A stretch of DNA of 64,000 nucleotides from Bacteroidota bacterium (GTDB lineage: Bacteria > Bacteroidota > Bacteroidia > Flavobacteriales_D > Crocinitomicaceae). This document shows positions 25,175 through 35,400 of the stretch, one piece after another (positions within the stretch are counted from its first letter, which is position 1; each line of letters begins with the position of its first letter). The position numbers and the translations under genes were made by a program. Under the pieces are notes generated by a model, which was not told the origin of the DNA, searched no databases, and was given only the letters and a program-made list of their open reading frames with translations. The stretch covers positions 1-64,000 of the forward strand of contig SBGX01000005.1 of NCBI GenBank assembly GCA_006226425.1. The letters run 5' to 3'.

Positions 25175-28100
25175 TTACTTTTTTTCAAGGATCGAAGGTC
25201 CTTGCTCACTCAATAACCGTTTCGCTTCGGCTATCGAAATTCGATCTCCCTTATAATAGGCCGTGATGAAGGCATCTTTTATTCCTCGGGAAACTGCTTC
25301 GGACTTCCGTGACACACAAGCCTCAATTGAAGGATACATTCCGGAAGAATACCTGATTTTTCCGTCATCCAACTTCTTGGAAACTACTTCGGGCAAGTTC
25401 TTTAGATGTCTTGCGGCGACAGGTTTACTGTACGCTCCAATCTGAACCGTGAAAAAGAGTCCCTGATGATCTTCTGCTGCCATGGCATCCACAGCTCCCG
25501 GTGCCTGATTATACGTGGATCGTTCCGGTGCGGATGAATGCGTCTCTCCCTGATGGTCTTCTGTTCCGCTCGATTGAGTGGATCTTTCTGTCGAACCAGT
25601 ATGATCACTCGTACCAGAGTTTGTTGGTATTTCTACCTCTCGCTCATTTTCAACAGGATCATTTTGTCCGCTATTCTGATTCCCCGTTTCGGAAGTGTTA
25701 TTCGATCTTTCTGAGGAACGCTCCGAACTCACTGGAAGCTCAGATTCTGTCCCATTCGTAGCACTTTCTTTCAAAGCTGGATCCGGAACACATTCTCCCG
25801 ATGCCTCCAGACGCTTGGCTTTGGCTATTGGAATCCGTTCTCCATCACAGTACGCCACCACAAATGCGTCTCTGTAGCCCAGATTCCTAATGTTCCCTCT
25901 TGCACCGTTTGCGGTCGTCAAACTCGGGAAGTATCCTGTAATATAACGGGTGATGCCAGAACTGATTGTCTCACCGGTCACCGGAGTAAACTCACTGAAT
26001 AAATCCGAACGAAGCGGCTTTCGGAAGGCTCCAACCTGAACGCGATACACCAAACCTCCTGGCATCTTCTGTCCAATCGGAATTCGTTCACTGGCGGGTG
26101 TACTTTGCGGACTTTCGAGAATCTTAAAGCTATAATCAAAAGTATGTCCATTTCTCGTTGCTAGTTCCAGCGGTCGCTCAATCGAAGTTTTGATCCCAGT
26201 GATGAACAAACTTTCCAACTGTGGTAAAATGTGCTGTTCGTCTTTCATCAAGTCGGCATACGTCTGCTCAAGCTGTCTGTACTCCCGTTCTCTTTCCAGA
26301 GAAGCGACACGCACTTCCTTCAATTTTTGCAAACTCAACTTCAACTGTTCTTCTTCTGTCTTTCCTGGATTTTCTGCATAGTTTTTCAGTGCCTTCGAAT
26401 AATCTTTCTTTGCCTCCTCCAGCTCAGCCAAATCTGTTTGATACGATTCCAAGGCCGCTTCTTTCGCATCAAAGGCCTTCTTCATTTCCTCAAAATTTTC
26501 CTTCCCAGCCAATTGTTGCTGCATTTCGGTAGAAACCTCCATCGGCTCAACCTTCGTTGTTTTCAACAATTTCTCTTCTGCCTCTCGTTTTTGAATAGCC
26601 TCTGTAATTTGTACCTTCTGCTCCTTGAGTAACTCTAGTTTGCGGGCTTTTGGTTTCAGTGTCTTCAGAATCTCCACTTTTTCCTTGACTCCCGCCTTTT
26701 TGATTCGTTCCTCTACTCCTTGTAATTCTGTTTCCAACTCGCCAATCTCTACATTAACCTTGTATTTTCTACGCTCTAATGCTTCTTTACTCTCCAGATC
26801 ATAGGGATTGTTTTCCAAGGCCGGATCATTCATTTGCTTCACATCCTGCTCCAGCCTTCTATTGTAAACAATCTCATTCGCCATGGCATCTGATTGTCCC
26901 TGCAGCGTATCGATTTCTTCCAGCAGCTCCAATTTCTTAGAGGGCTTCCTCGTCTTAGACAGCTTCTTCTCCTTTTGGGATAGTTCTTTCTGATTCTGGT
27001 TGTATTCAGCAAAATTCAACGAATCTACCGATGTTCTGGTCTGAACTCCTGTGTTTTTCTCGGAGGCATTTGTCTGAGTTTGCAGTTTTTTAATCACCTC
27101 TTCCTTCTGATCCAAATGAGCGGACTGTATTTCTAGCTGTTTCTCTTTATTATCTACCAGACTCTTCTCTATCGTTTTCTTCTCCTTCTTACTCAGATTT
27201 GGTTCAGATAAACGTGTCGCCAAACTATCCTCCTGCGTCTCCAGGCTCTGCAATTTTGCGGCATCCTGATTCCCCTGATCGGTAGGTGGGTTTGAATTAC
27301 TCACCAACTCTTGTTCTATCTCTCCAATACTTACACCAACCTTGTATCTTCGCTGTTTCACCGCTTCCTGCTCTTTCTGCAATACTTCCTTTCGATCTTT
27401 TAGGGATTGTTTCTCTGGTTCTTGCTGAATCTGCTCATCTAATTCGACCAGTTGATTTGCGATCTTCCTTTCATAGGCTTCCAAATCAGCATCCAGCTTT
27501 TTCAGCGCTGTCAATTCACCAGGAAGTTCTGTCATGATACGATCCTTATCACCCAGCAATTCTTTACGAAGTGCCAATTGTTCTTTCGGAGCCTCTTTGT
27601 CATTATCAAGAACTGCCACACGTGATTCTGATGCCTCCAACAACTCCTTTAGCACTTGATTCTCTGCCTCCAAAGCCAACTGATCCCCCGAAGTCAATTT
27701 CTTCTCATTCGCAGCTATTTTTGACTTCAGTGTTTCCTGGAGTTTTTCCTCTCGTTTAACCAGTTTCTGGATCGATTTTTCATCTTTCTTTCCTTCCAGG
27801 GCTTTCACGTTCTTCTGATAACTATGGTCAACTTCTGCTAACAACTTCGCTGGATCAATTTTGCTTTTCTCTGCACTTAGCACAAGTTGTCTTGACTCAC
27901 TTTCACGATTCTCACTCAGATTGAGCATCAAATCGATTTGATCCGACTCAGCTTGTTTTTCAGTATTCTTTGGATCGGCTTCCAATTCTTTTTTTAGATC
28001 AGCCTTCCTTTTTGTCAAGGCTCGCTGCAAATCATCTTCTAACTTCAATAAGCGCTCGGCTTTTTGATCATCCGACAATTCCTTATTCTCGTATGTCGCT

Positions 28101-31100
28101 TTTGCCTCCTTTTCGTAATCTGGCGCGTATGAAGCGAGAATAGTCCTGGACTCTTCATCGAACGATGGCATTTTCATCTGATCACCGGCTTTCAGATGCT
28201 GATCACCTTGATTCCCGGATGGGTCCTGACCTTTATTCTCTGCTACATTATTGGTCCCTTCCGAATTAACCGGAACGATTCCCTTGTTCTCGCCCGGATC
28301 ATTTTGGTTCCCAGTGGGGTCCTGACCTTTGTTCTCTGCAACATTATTAACCCCTTCCGAATTGACTGGATCCGTTCCCTTGTTCTCGCCAGGATCATTC
28401 TGATTTCCGGATGGGTCCTGACCTTTGTTCTCCGTTACATTATTGGTCCCCTCCGAATTAACCGGATCAGTTCCCTTGTTCTCTCCTGGATCATTCTGAT
28501 TTCCCGATGGGTCTTGACCTTTGTTCTCCGTTACATTATTGGTCCCCTCCGAATTAACCGGATCAGTTCCCTTGTTCTCTCCTGGATCATTTTGATTGTA
28601 TTTATTGACATCAACTACTTCCTGAGAATCAACCGGTTCGGTAATACTAAAGGAAGCCATGCCCATCGTTCTTTTCTCAATCCTTCGCTCGGTATCAGAC
28701 AATAACTTATTTACCAAATCCAACTCATGCTTGTACTTCGGATTCAGAGAATCATTCTGCAGCTTTTCTTCCAGTTTATTTTTTTCAATGGACAGGAGAC
28801 GAATGAATTCCTGATCTTCCGTCTGAGCCTTATCCATTCGCTCGTTGTTCGTTAAGTTATCGTCATTCTCTATGGAAAGCATGACGGCGATATGGTGCGG
28901 TTTGATCCGGTTTGTCAATTGAGATTCCGTCAGCATCTTAGGTGGATTGCTCTCCGGAAATTTGCTCATCAACTCTTGCTCTCGAGCTGAAATATTATTC
29001 GTCAAAATCGACTTGATTTGCTCAAGCTCTTCCAGTTTCTTTTTAAGCCCTTCATCACCGGGATTATTTTCCAACTCGCTCTGAACTCGAGCTATTTCTT
29101 TTGCCGTCAGGAACTTCGCTTCCTTATCCTGCTTCTGAAGAGCCTTGATTTTTTTCTCTTCATCCAGCTCCTGATCATTACTTAAGTTTTCGACGTTCTT
29201 AGCATAATCCGGGCTCAATTCGCTCAAGGCACTTTGCTGATCACTTTCAATTTCCTTCAAAGACAAAGGCTCTTCATTGTATGTTGGTCCCCCCACATTA
29301 CTAGACACTTCCCCCTCATTTCCTTCATCCAATGGTTTCAATGAAGCCATGTCAACTCCAAGGTCTTTGTTTTGTTTCTCTACATAGGCCTTCAGTGTTC
29401 TGATATTCGGAGATTCAGTCGCAGCAAAGTCTTTCGATGCCTGGTCCTTATTCAGACCGCTTTCAGGCACTTTGCTATTCTTAACATCCTGTAGTTTGGC
29501 CAGTTTGTTTTGCTTCTGAGCTTCCCGCTCCATGATGCTCTCAATGTTCTTTTGAATAGTAGCCAGTTCACTCTCCACCATACTCAACTCTTCCCGCTTC
29601 GAATCAAGTTTTTTCTGAATATCTGGCTTCGCCTTTGTTTTTGCCTCTTCCAGGGCAATTTCAAGATCCAGTATCTCCTCTTTCAATTGAAGTTTGGTAT
29701 CCAAGAATTCTTTTTGCTCCGATTTGCCTTTCTTCAACTCCTGACGAATATCCACAATTTCGTCTATCAGGGCCTCTTTGAGCAGGTCTGCATCCTGTTT
29801 TTGAGAACGTTGTATCAACTCCTTGTTTTGGCCCAACAAATCAGCCATTTTATTCAAATCCTCTGTCTTGTAGGCCTGTGCAACTTCTTCACTCAACTTC
29901 CGAATTTGCTCACTTTCCTGTTCCAGTTTTTTAGACACTTTTCCAAGAGAATCACTCAAGGGGAGTAACTTCCTCGTTTCTTCTTCCAGCTCATTCAGTT
30001 TATTCACTACCTGACCTGCTTCCCGATACAAATCCTTTTGTTCTCCCCCTTCTTTGCTATCCGCAGAAGCTACCAGTCCTTTCAAATGGGATTGAAGACG
30101 TTCAATTTCCTTCGTGTTGTAAGCTGCCAAATCAATCGCTCTACGCTGCAACAGTTTGGCATCATCCACTCTTTTTTGCTGTTTGTCCGCCAGTTCCTGG
30201 ATCCGCTGCTGCACTTCTGCATCGCTCAATTTCTCCATCCCCAGAGACGCGTATAGTTCTTTGTTTTCCTTCTTACTATTCAGTTTATCCAGATCGTATT
30301 GATCTGCATTCGGATTCAACTCAGAGCGCATTTTCGCTATTTCTCTCAATGTTGCTACCGGGTCCTCGACCGGTTCGTCAAACAAATTCACAATTCGGAC
30401 CTGCTCGCCCTGTTCTCCCTGCTCGTGAATCAATTTTTGTTTCAGGGGCTTGAATTCCCTCAAAAAGGGAACGGAAACAATGGTCTTCTGGATCGGATCT
30501 CCCCCACCTACACTGATTTGATATTCATACTTCCCTCCCTTTGGAAAGGTCATGATCACATATCCTTTCTTATTCGAATTAAAAGTCCCTATTTTCGCGT
30601 TGCTACTGTAGTCAAATACTTCTACCGTTACCTGCTTGTTCGCCGGATTGATCACTGACTCAAACTTGGCTTTAATTACTGCTAATTGATCAGGAACCCG
30701 TTCCACCATCACTTTATACACATGCATCTTCCCATCCTGACTTTGACGGGCTGAGGCGAAATAAGCATACTTTTCCAGGGAATCTACGATGTAGAATAAG
30801 TCATTATCCGGTGACGAAATAGCAAAATCCAGATTCTCTGCCGGACCGAATGAATTACTTTCCTTATTAAATGCGGAACGGAAGATGTCATAACCTCCCA
30901 TGCTGTTGTGTCCCTTGGAACAAAAATACAGGTACTTCCCTCCCGGGTGAAAATAGGGATAGTCTTCATCATAGGGAGTATTCACTCCACCGTTCACCGT
31001 CTGTGGCAGGGACCATGTTCCATCCGGCAATTTCCTTCGGATGTATATGTCTTTGCCTCCCTTCCCTTTTTCTCCGTAACTGGAATAAAAAATCATATTG

Positions 31101-31735
31101 GGGTTTGCGGGAAAGTGGATCAAGGGAACATGGTTCTTTTTCTTATCCGTTTTTGACTGAAACTGCGCGTTTACAATCACATCTCCACCAATGTCCTTGA
31201 GGTCATAAATCCGGAAAAAACTACCTGTTTCGATTTCTTTCTTTTCTAGAACGACCATGTTGTTCATCGCGGACAAAAGACGCTTCCCATTTTGAGACAT
31301 TTCTATTTGGCGATCAACATCCAGGTCAGCATTCGGCTTTCCTCCAACCTTTTGCATGTAAAGCTGATAGTACTTAATCGCTTCGGCGAATTCATAATTC
31401 AAATGATAGGCCCGACCCAAATAATAAAATGCTTCCGGATCAAAGCCTTCCTGTTTGGATGCATAAGTTAAATGCTTAATGGCCGTTTCCTTATTTCTTG
31501 AATTATAGATCAAACAGACCCCATAGCGGTAATTATAGAAAGGGTCTCTTGCATTGAAAGCAAGTAACTGTGAATATAATTTGGAGGCCTCCACAAAGGA
31601 TTCCTGCTTGTACGCTTTTTCTGCCTTGGACTTTAGAGATGACTCCGTATCCTGTGCAAAAAGCGCAGAGTTCATCAAAAGGAGACAAATAAAAACAAAG
31701 GGTACTAAAACAATTTGCTTGAATTGATTTGGCAT
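25175..31735 (-). CDS. Giant envelope protein: TPR, PD40 repeats, coiled coils, tandem repeats and two SPOR domains
   Basis: The ATG at 31735 gives 2186 residues with a signal peptide (PFVFICLLLMNSALFAQ). TPR-like helices occupy about 35-150, and PD40/WD40-like repeats about 210-340 (MIFYSSYGEKGKGGKDIY, PYFHPGGKYLYFCS). A very long Lys/Glu-rich coiled-coil region follows. Four tandem 32-residue repeats (about 1046-1174, unit NQNDPGENKGTDPVN...) break it. Two SPOR domains (about 1890-1980, 2090-2172) end it; SPOR binds denuded peptidoglycan. The N-terminal part resembles the TPR-PD40 proteins of the PorE/OmpA group, but the OmpA domain is replaced by SPOR. Likely a periplasmic scaffold at the septum or T9SS; inference. 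Confidence 0.75.
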   Translation of the reverse strand: MPNQFKQIVLVPFVFICLLLMNSALFAQDTESSLKSKAEKAYKQESFVEASKLYSQLLAFNARDPFYNYRYGVCLIYNSRNKETAIKHLTYASKQEGFDPEAFYYLGRAYHLNYEFAEAIKYYQLYMQKVGGKPNADLDVDRQIEMSQNGKRLLSAMNNMVVLEKKEIETGSFFRIYDLKDIGGDVIVNAQFQSKTDKKKNHVPLIHFPANPNMIFYSSYGEKGKGGKDIYIRRKLPDGTWSLPQTVNGGVNTPYDEDYPYFHPGGKYLYFCSKGHNSMGGYDIFRSAFNKESNSFGPAENLDFAISSPDNDLFYIVDSLEKYAYFASARQSQDGKMHVYKVMVERVPDQLAVIKAKFESVINPANKQVTVEVFDYSSNAKIGTFNSNKKGYVIMTFPKGGKYEYQISVGGGDPIQKTIVSVPFLREFKPLKQKLIHEQGEQGEQVRIVNLFDEPVEDPVATLREIAKMRSELNPNADQYDLDKLNSKKENKELYASLGMEKLSDAEVQQRIQELADKQQKRVDDAKLLQRRAIDLAAYNTKEIERLQSHLKGLVASADSKEGGEQKDLYREAGQVVNKLNELEEETRKLLPLSDSLGKVSKKLEQESEQIRKLSEEVAQAYKTEDLNKMADLLGQNKELIQRSQKQDADLLKEALIDEIVDIRQELKKGKSEQKEFLDTKLQLKEEILDLEIALEEAKTKAKPDIQKKLDSKREELSMVESELATIQKNIESIMEREAQKQNKLAKLQDVKNSKVPESGLNKDQASKDFAATESPNIRTLKAYVEKQNKDLGVDMASLKPLDEGNEGEVSSNVGGPTYNEEPLSLKEIESDQQSALSELSPDYAKNVENLSNDQELDEEKKIKALQKQDKEAKFLTAKEIARVQSELENNPGDEGLKKKLEELEQIKSILTNNISAREQELMSKFPESNPPKMLTESQLTNRIKPHHIAVMLSIENDDNLTNNERMDKAQTEDQEFIRLLSIEKNKLEEKLQNDSLNPKYKHELDLVNKLLSDTERRIEKRTMGMASFSITEPVDSQEVVDVNKYNQNDPGENKGTDPVNSEGTNNVTENKGQDPSGNQNDPGENKGTDPVNSEGTNNVTENKGQDPSGNQNDPGENKGTDPVNSEGVNNVAENKGQDPTGNQNDPGENKGIVPVNSEGTNNVAENKGQDPSGNQGDQHLKAGDQMKMPSFDEESRTILASYAPDYEKEAKATYENKELSDDQKAERLLKLEDDLQRALTKRKADLKKELEADPKNTEKQAESDQIDLMLNLSENRESESRQLVLSAEKSKIDPAKLLAEVDHSYQKNVKALEGKKDEKSIQKLVKREEKLQETLKSKIAANEKKLTSGDQLALEAENQVLKELLEASESRVAVLDNDKEAPKEQLALRKELLGDKDRIMTELPGELTALKKLDADLEAYERKIANQLVELDEQIQQEPEKQSLKDRKEVLQKEQEAVKQRRYKVGVSIGEIEQELVSNSNPPTDQGNQDAAKLQSLETQEDSLATRLSEPNLSKKEKKTIEKSLVDNKEKQLEIQSAHLDQKEEVIKKLQTQTNASEKNTGVQTRTSVDSLNFAEYNQNQKELSQKEKKLSKTRKPSKKLELLEEIDTLQGQSDAMANEIVYNRRLEQDVKQMNDPALENNPYDLESKEALERRKYKVNVEIGELETELQGVEERIKKAGVKEKVEILKTLKPKARKLELLKEQKVQITEAIQKREAEEKLLKTTKVEPMEVSTEMQQQLAGKENFEEMKKAFDAKEAALESYQTDLAELEEAKKDYSKALKNYAENPGKTEEEQLKLSLQKLKEVRVASLEREREYRQLEQTYADLMKDEQHILPQLESLFITGIKTSIERPLELATRNGHTFDYSFKILESPQSTPASERIPIGQKMPGGLVYRVQVGAFRKPLRSDLFSEFTPVTGETISSGITRYITGYFPSLTTANGARGNIRNLGYRDAFVVAYCDGERIPIAKAKRLEASGECVPDPALKESATNGTESELPVSSERSSERSNNTSETGNQNSGQNDPVENEREVEIPTNSGTSDHTGSTERSTQSSGTEDHQGETHSSAPERSTYNQAPGAVDAMAAEDHQGLFFTVQIGAYSKPVAARHLKNLPEVVSKKLDDGKIRYSSGMYPSIEACVSRKSEAVSRGIKDAFITAYYKGDRISIAEAKRLLSEQGPSILEKK
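28213..28596 (-). repeat. Four tandem 96-bp coding repeats
   Basis: About four copies of a 32-codon unit (NDPGENKG...NSEG.NNV.ENKGQDP) lie head to tail inside the SPOR protein gene. The DNA copies are nearly identical, so copy number may vary between strains. Confidence 0.75.
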
Positions 31736-31777
31736 GGGTTTTAAATACTCTTTCCAGGTTCTCCCCAATGTATACGC

Positions 31778-32401
31778 TTATCTCTTAAAAAGGTTCATTT
31801 TATTTTCTTCTCCTTTCCACAGACGCAGTATATTCTTCTTGTGGGTCACGATCACGGTCGCCGCTATCAGGATCGAAAACAGGTTTAAATATAGGGATGT
31901 TGAGCCAAAAATGAAAATCACCGCTATGGGGAATAGACAGGCTGCACACATCGCCCCCAGGGAAACGTAATGCGAAATAATAAATACGAAGAGAAAGAGT
32001 GCCGCACACATTCCCGCTGCAGGAGGATGAATGGCTATGATAATGCCCAAAGAGGTGGCAACCCCCTTTCCCCCTCTAAATTGTGCAAATAAGGGAAATA
32101 CATGTCCCAGAAAAACAGACGCTCCAGCCACCAACTGCAAAATAATTAATTCCTCTGCATTGAAACGAGCAGCCTGGGTAAGGGGTAAAAAAACCGCTGC
32201 CGCTCCCTTCAGAATATCGATAAGCAATACGATGATTCCTGCCTTTTTCCCTAGTATCCGAAATGTGTTGGTCGCCCCGGCATTCTTGCTCCCGTGCTCC
32301 CGAACGTCCGTTTGATAGAAGCTCTTTCCTACCCAAACGGCTGAAGGGATGGACCCCAGCAAATAAGCTACTATCGCAAATATTCCTGTAAACAGTATCA
32401 T
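31778..32401 (-). CDS. plsY: Glycerol-3-phosphate acyltransferase PlsY
   Basis: 207 residues, multi-pass membrane protein. Family motifs are visible: LLGSIPSAVWVGK near the N-terminus, DVREHGSKNAGATNTFR (conserved loop), and FRGGKGVATSLG. PlsY transfers acyl from acyl-phosphate to glycerol-3-phosphate in phospholipid synthesis. The start overlaps the stop of the upstream 1539-residue gene by four bases (ATGA), so it is translationally coupled. It lies in the tpiA-prmA operon, a less usual place for plsY. Confidence 0.93.
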   Translation of the reverse strand: MILFTGIFAIVAYLLGSIPSAVWVGKSFYQTDVREHGSKNAGATNTFRILGKKAGIIVLLIDILKGAAAVFLPLTQAARFNAEELIILQLVAGASVFLGHVFPLFAQFRGGKGVATSLGIIIAIHPPAAGMCAALFLFVFIISHYVSLGAMCAACLFPIAVIFIFGSTSLYLNLFSILIAATVIVTHKKNILRLWKGEENKMNLFKR

Positions 32402-35400
32402 TTCACTCCAAACAATCTTGAGAATTTACTCAGGTAAAGTCGGTTCGACGTGAGCTCGTAGCTAAAGTTCTTGGACTTCTTCTTATCACCTTTCAGTTCA
32501 TTAATGGCTGTCTCTAGCTCAGCATCACTTGTGTACACTTTCATCTCACCATCCTTCTTGCTCATGCTGTAATCAAAGTAATATTCGTCTCCTCCAGGAT
32601 TGGTCAGTAACAAACCGAAATGATCTCCTCCATTTCCTGAATAAATCTGTTGGAAGAATGCCTTCACCGGAAGGTACTTAGCAACCGGCTTATCGTAAAT
32701 ACTAACGAGTGCTGCAGACTCTACATCCGAATAGATTCCCCGCTCTTCAAACTTCGGATTCTCAAAAGAACTCAGACGCAAGCCTGTAATTACGAAAGCT
32801 GCTTTCGCCGTTTTCGGAATTTTCTTAATCGCTCCGTTCACGGTATAATCGGACTTGATCTTATCCGCTGTTTCCCGATCCGTCCATTCCACCAATGCCT
32901 TCTCGTAAGTTGTTGAAGCAAAATCCATTGGTTTCATCTCTTCCGTTTTCAGAATTTTCTCTGCTATTTTCTCAGTCGTTTTTTCTTCCAGCGGCACGTT
33001 GTACTTCGCTGTCACATTCATACTGGTTCGTCCGTTGCCCTGGTCATAATTAATGACTCCTACAGCATCCACGGTCACTGGTCCGAAGTCCATTCCCAAA
33101 TCAATGACTCCATCTCCATTCAACGAGCAACTTTCGACATGCAGGGCCAGGTAATTTCCTTTTTCATTTCGGTTGATCAACTTCTCTTTGGATCCAATCT
33201 GGAATTCTTTGGCTCGCATATCGTATTGCAGCACTCCGTTTGAGGTGAACACCACCTGATCCTTTTTGTTCCCCAACTCAGACAGGAAGGTCGGATACAT
33301 TCGGATGTCTTCGGGAGATTTTGCATTGCTCCACACAATTCCGGCCGATAAGGATAAACTATCCAGGCTTTTCATGTCATTTGACACCGGAATTTGAATA
33401 TTCTTAGGGTCGATTTCGGCCTGAAAGGCCATCCAACTTCGCGTAAATTTCTCACAATTGTGGTTGATTCTGGTCGCCCCACTGAAACTTATGAATGGGA
33501 CATTTGAATTGATCCGTACATCTCCGTAATAATCAAACTGTTTGCTCAATTTGAAATTATCATTCGGGCCAATTTTTCCTTCTGCCACCGTCTGGAAGGT
33601 CGAGTCTACCCCAATCTCCTTCATTTGAATCATGGTCATCGTACTATCCGCATCATAGTAGGGATAATCTCCAACAGACTCATATTTTCTTCGCGCCTTG
33701 ATCTTGGTCGTTGCATTCACAAACTTATGGTACTTCGTAATGCTATTTGCTATAATCACCGAGTTCTCCAACGGGTCAATTCTAGCTTTCTTACGAATGA
33801 TAATTTTTCCTGAATCCGGATAAATTCGTGCATCGGCAATATCCATGTAGTCTATCTTGGAACAGTACAATGTCTTTTTCCTCATACTATATTTTGCCTC
33901 TCGCGACTTGAACCTCAATGAATCCTGATCCGGGTGCGTTGAGAAGAAGTTCGCTCCAACGAGGTCCAGGTCTGTTTTCAGGTTCAGGTCCTGATCTGCC
34001 TTACTCGAAAGTTCGATCACCTCTTCGTCCATGAACCAGGTAAAGAAGTCCATTTTACAGTAATACTGGTTGATTGGGAACTCTACTTTGGATTCTCCGG
34101 CATTGGAACGGAACTCTCCTTTTCGATCTTTAAAAGAAATGTGCGCATTCAAGTTTTCCGTTTTGAGAGCCAAAGGATCTTCATCATCCACCTTGAACCT
34201 GTTCTTTAAGTTAAAATTCGCCGTGTCCGAATCTATTTCCCAGCGGGTAAACGACATCTTCTTGGCTCCTAAATTTGCTTCTACAAAGGTTGCCACTCCT
34301 GTCCCAGTTGCCCCTTCCGGCTTGATAAAAACGGTCCCTTTGATCCGGGCCTCTCCATCAAACATCTTTAATTCTTCACGCGGTGTTGAGGCCGCTTTGA
34401 GCACCTTCCCCTTTGGCACATAGGTCACGTAAGCCTCCGGAGATTTGATATCAGGGAAAGAAGGATCTTCCTCGATTGCCTTATTTTCAAACTGGGCATA
34501 CCCAACCGTTGAGTCTGGCAAAAAGGTATAGGCTTTGGAAATTGCCGTTGCATGCACAAAATTGATCGTTCCCGCTCCCTGTAATCCATTCCCGGACAAT
34601 ACGATCTTATCATCATATTTCGCCGTGGTCGAATAAAAATCATAGCCTCCTTTTTGCGCTTTTGTTACGAATCCAAAGGAATAGTCTGGCATGATCTTCA
34701 AAGGCTCCCGAAACTTTGGAAAAATACCGGCTGATGTCAATTCCCCTTCCCAACGCTGGCTCAACTCCTTGAAATTGTCCAGGCTATCCATCTCAAAAGG
34801 GTCCATCGTATAGTAGAAACGGGTACTATCATACACCCCTCCATAGATTGCTTTACTGTTATAATATACTTTGGCAGGCTTGGAAACGACCAGCTTTGGG
34901 AAATCAGAGATTTTCAGATTATTTCCGGATCGGTTCTCCGGATCATCCACCAACAATTCTCCTGTAATTCCCTGAATCTGGTTGACCATCGTGATCAGTT
35001 GTTGTCCGTCCTCCTTTCTCATAGGTCGAACGCGGAAGACCGATTTATCCGTTTTAAACAGATTGACCTTATTCGTTTTGTAGATGTAATTTGCTTCCAG
35101 CGTATTGACTTCCAATTTCCCGGAGGCGACCCATCCTGAAAAATCGAAATTCCGATTCTCTTTCAAAACAATCTTACTCTCTTCTGGAAATACTGCCGTG
35201 TTTTGAAAATCCGAAATGCTGATCATGTCTACAGCCACCAATCTGATTTCCATCGTTCCCAGATTAAAGACTCCAAAATTCGGCATGGATTGTCGCTGCT
35301 TGTTTTTGCGATCGTACTCTGCCACGATTTTTTGTAAATAGGGCTCCTTATCGATTTGTTCCTGACTGTAGCCTTTCAATTTCTTGGGACGCATGTCTGA

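Noticed and set aside
28213..28596. CRISPR-like repeat array
   Set aside because: The repeats are contiguous, in frame and without spacers; they code for protein repeats. No CRISPR array or cas gene was seen in the window.
28196..28705. Long plus-strand frame rich in Ile, Leu and Val inside the SPOR protein gene
   Set aside because: It is the antisense of the tandem 96-bp repeats and arises from their composition.
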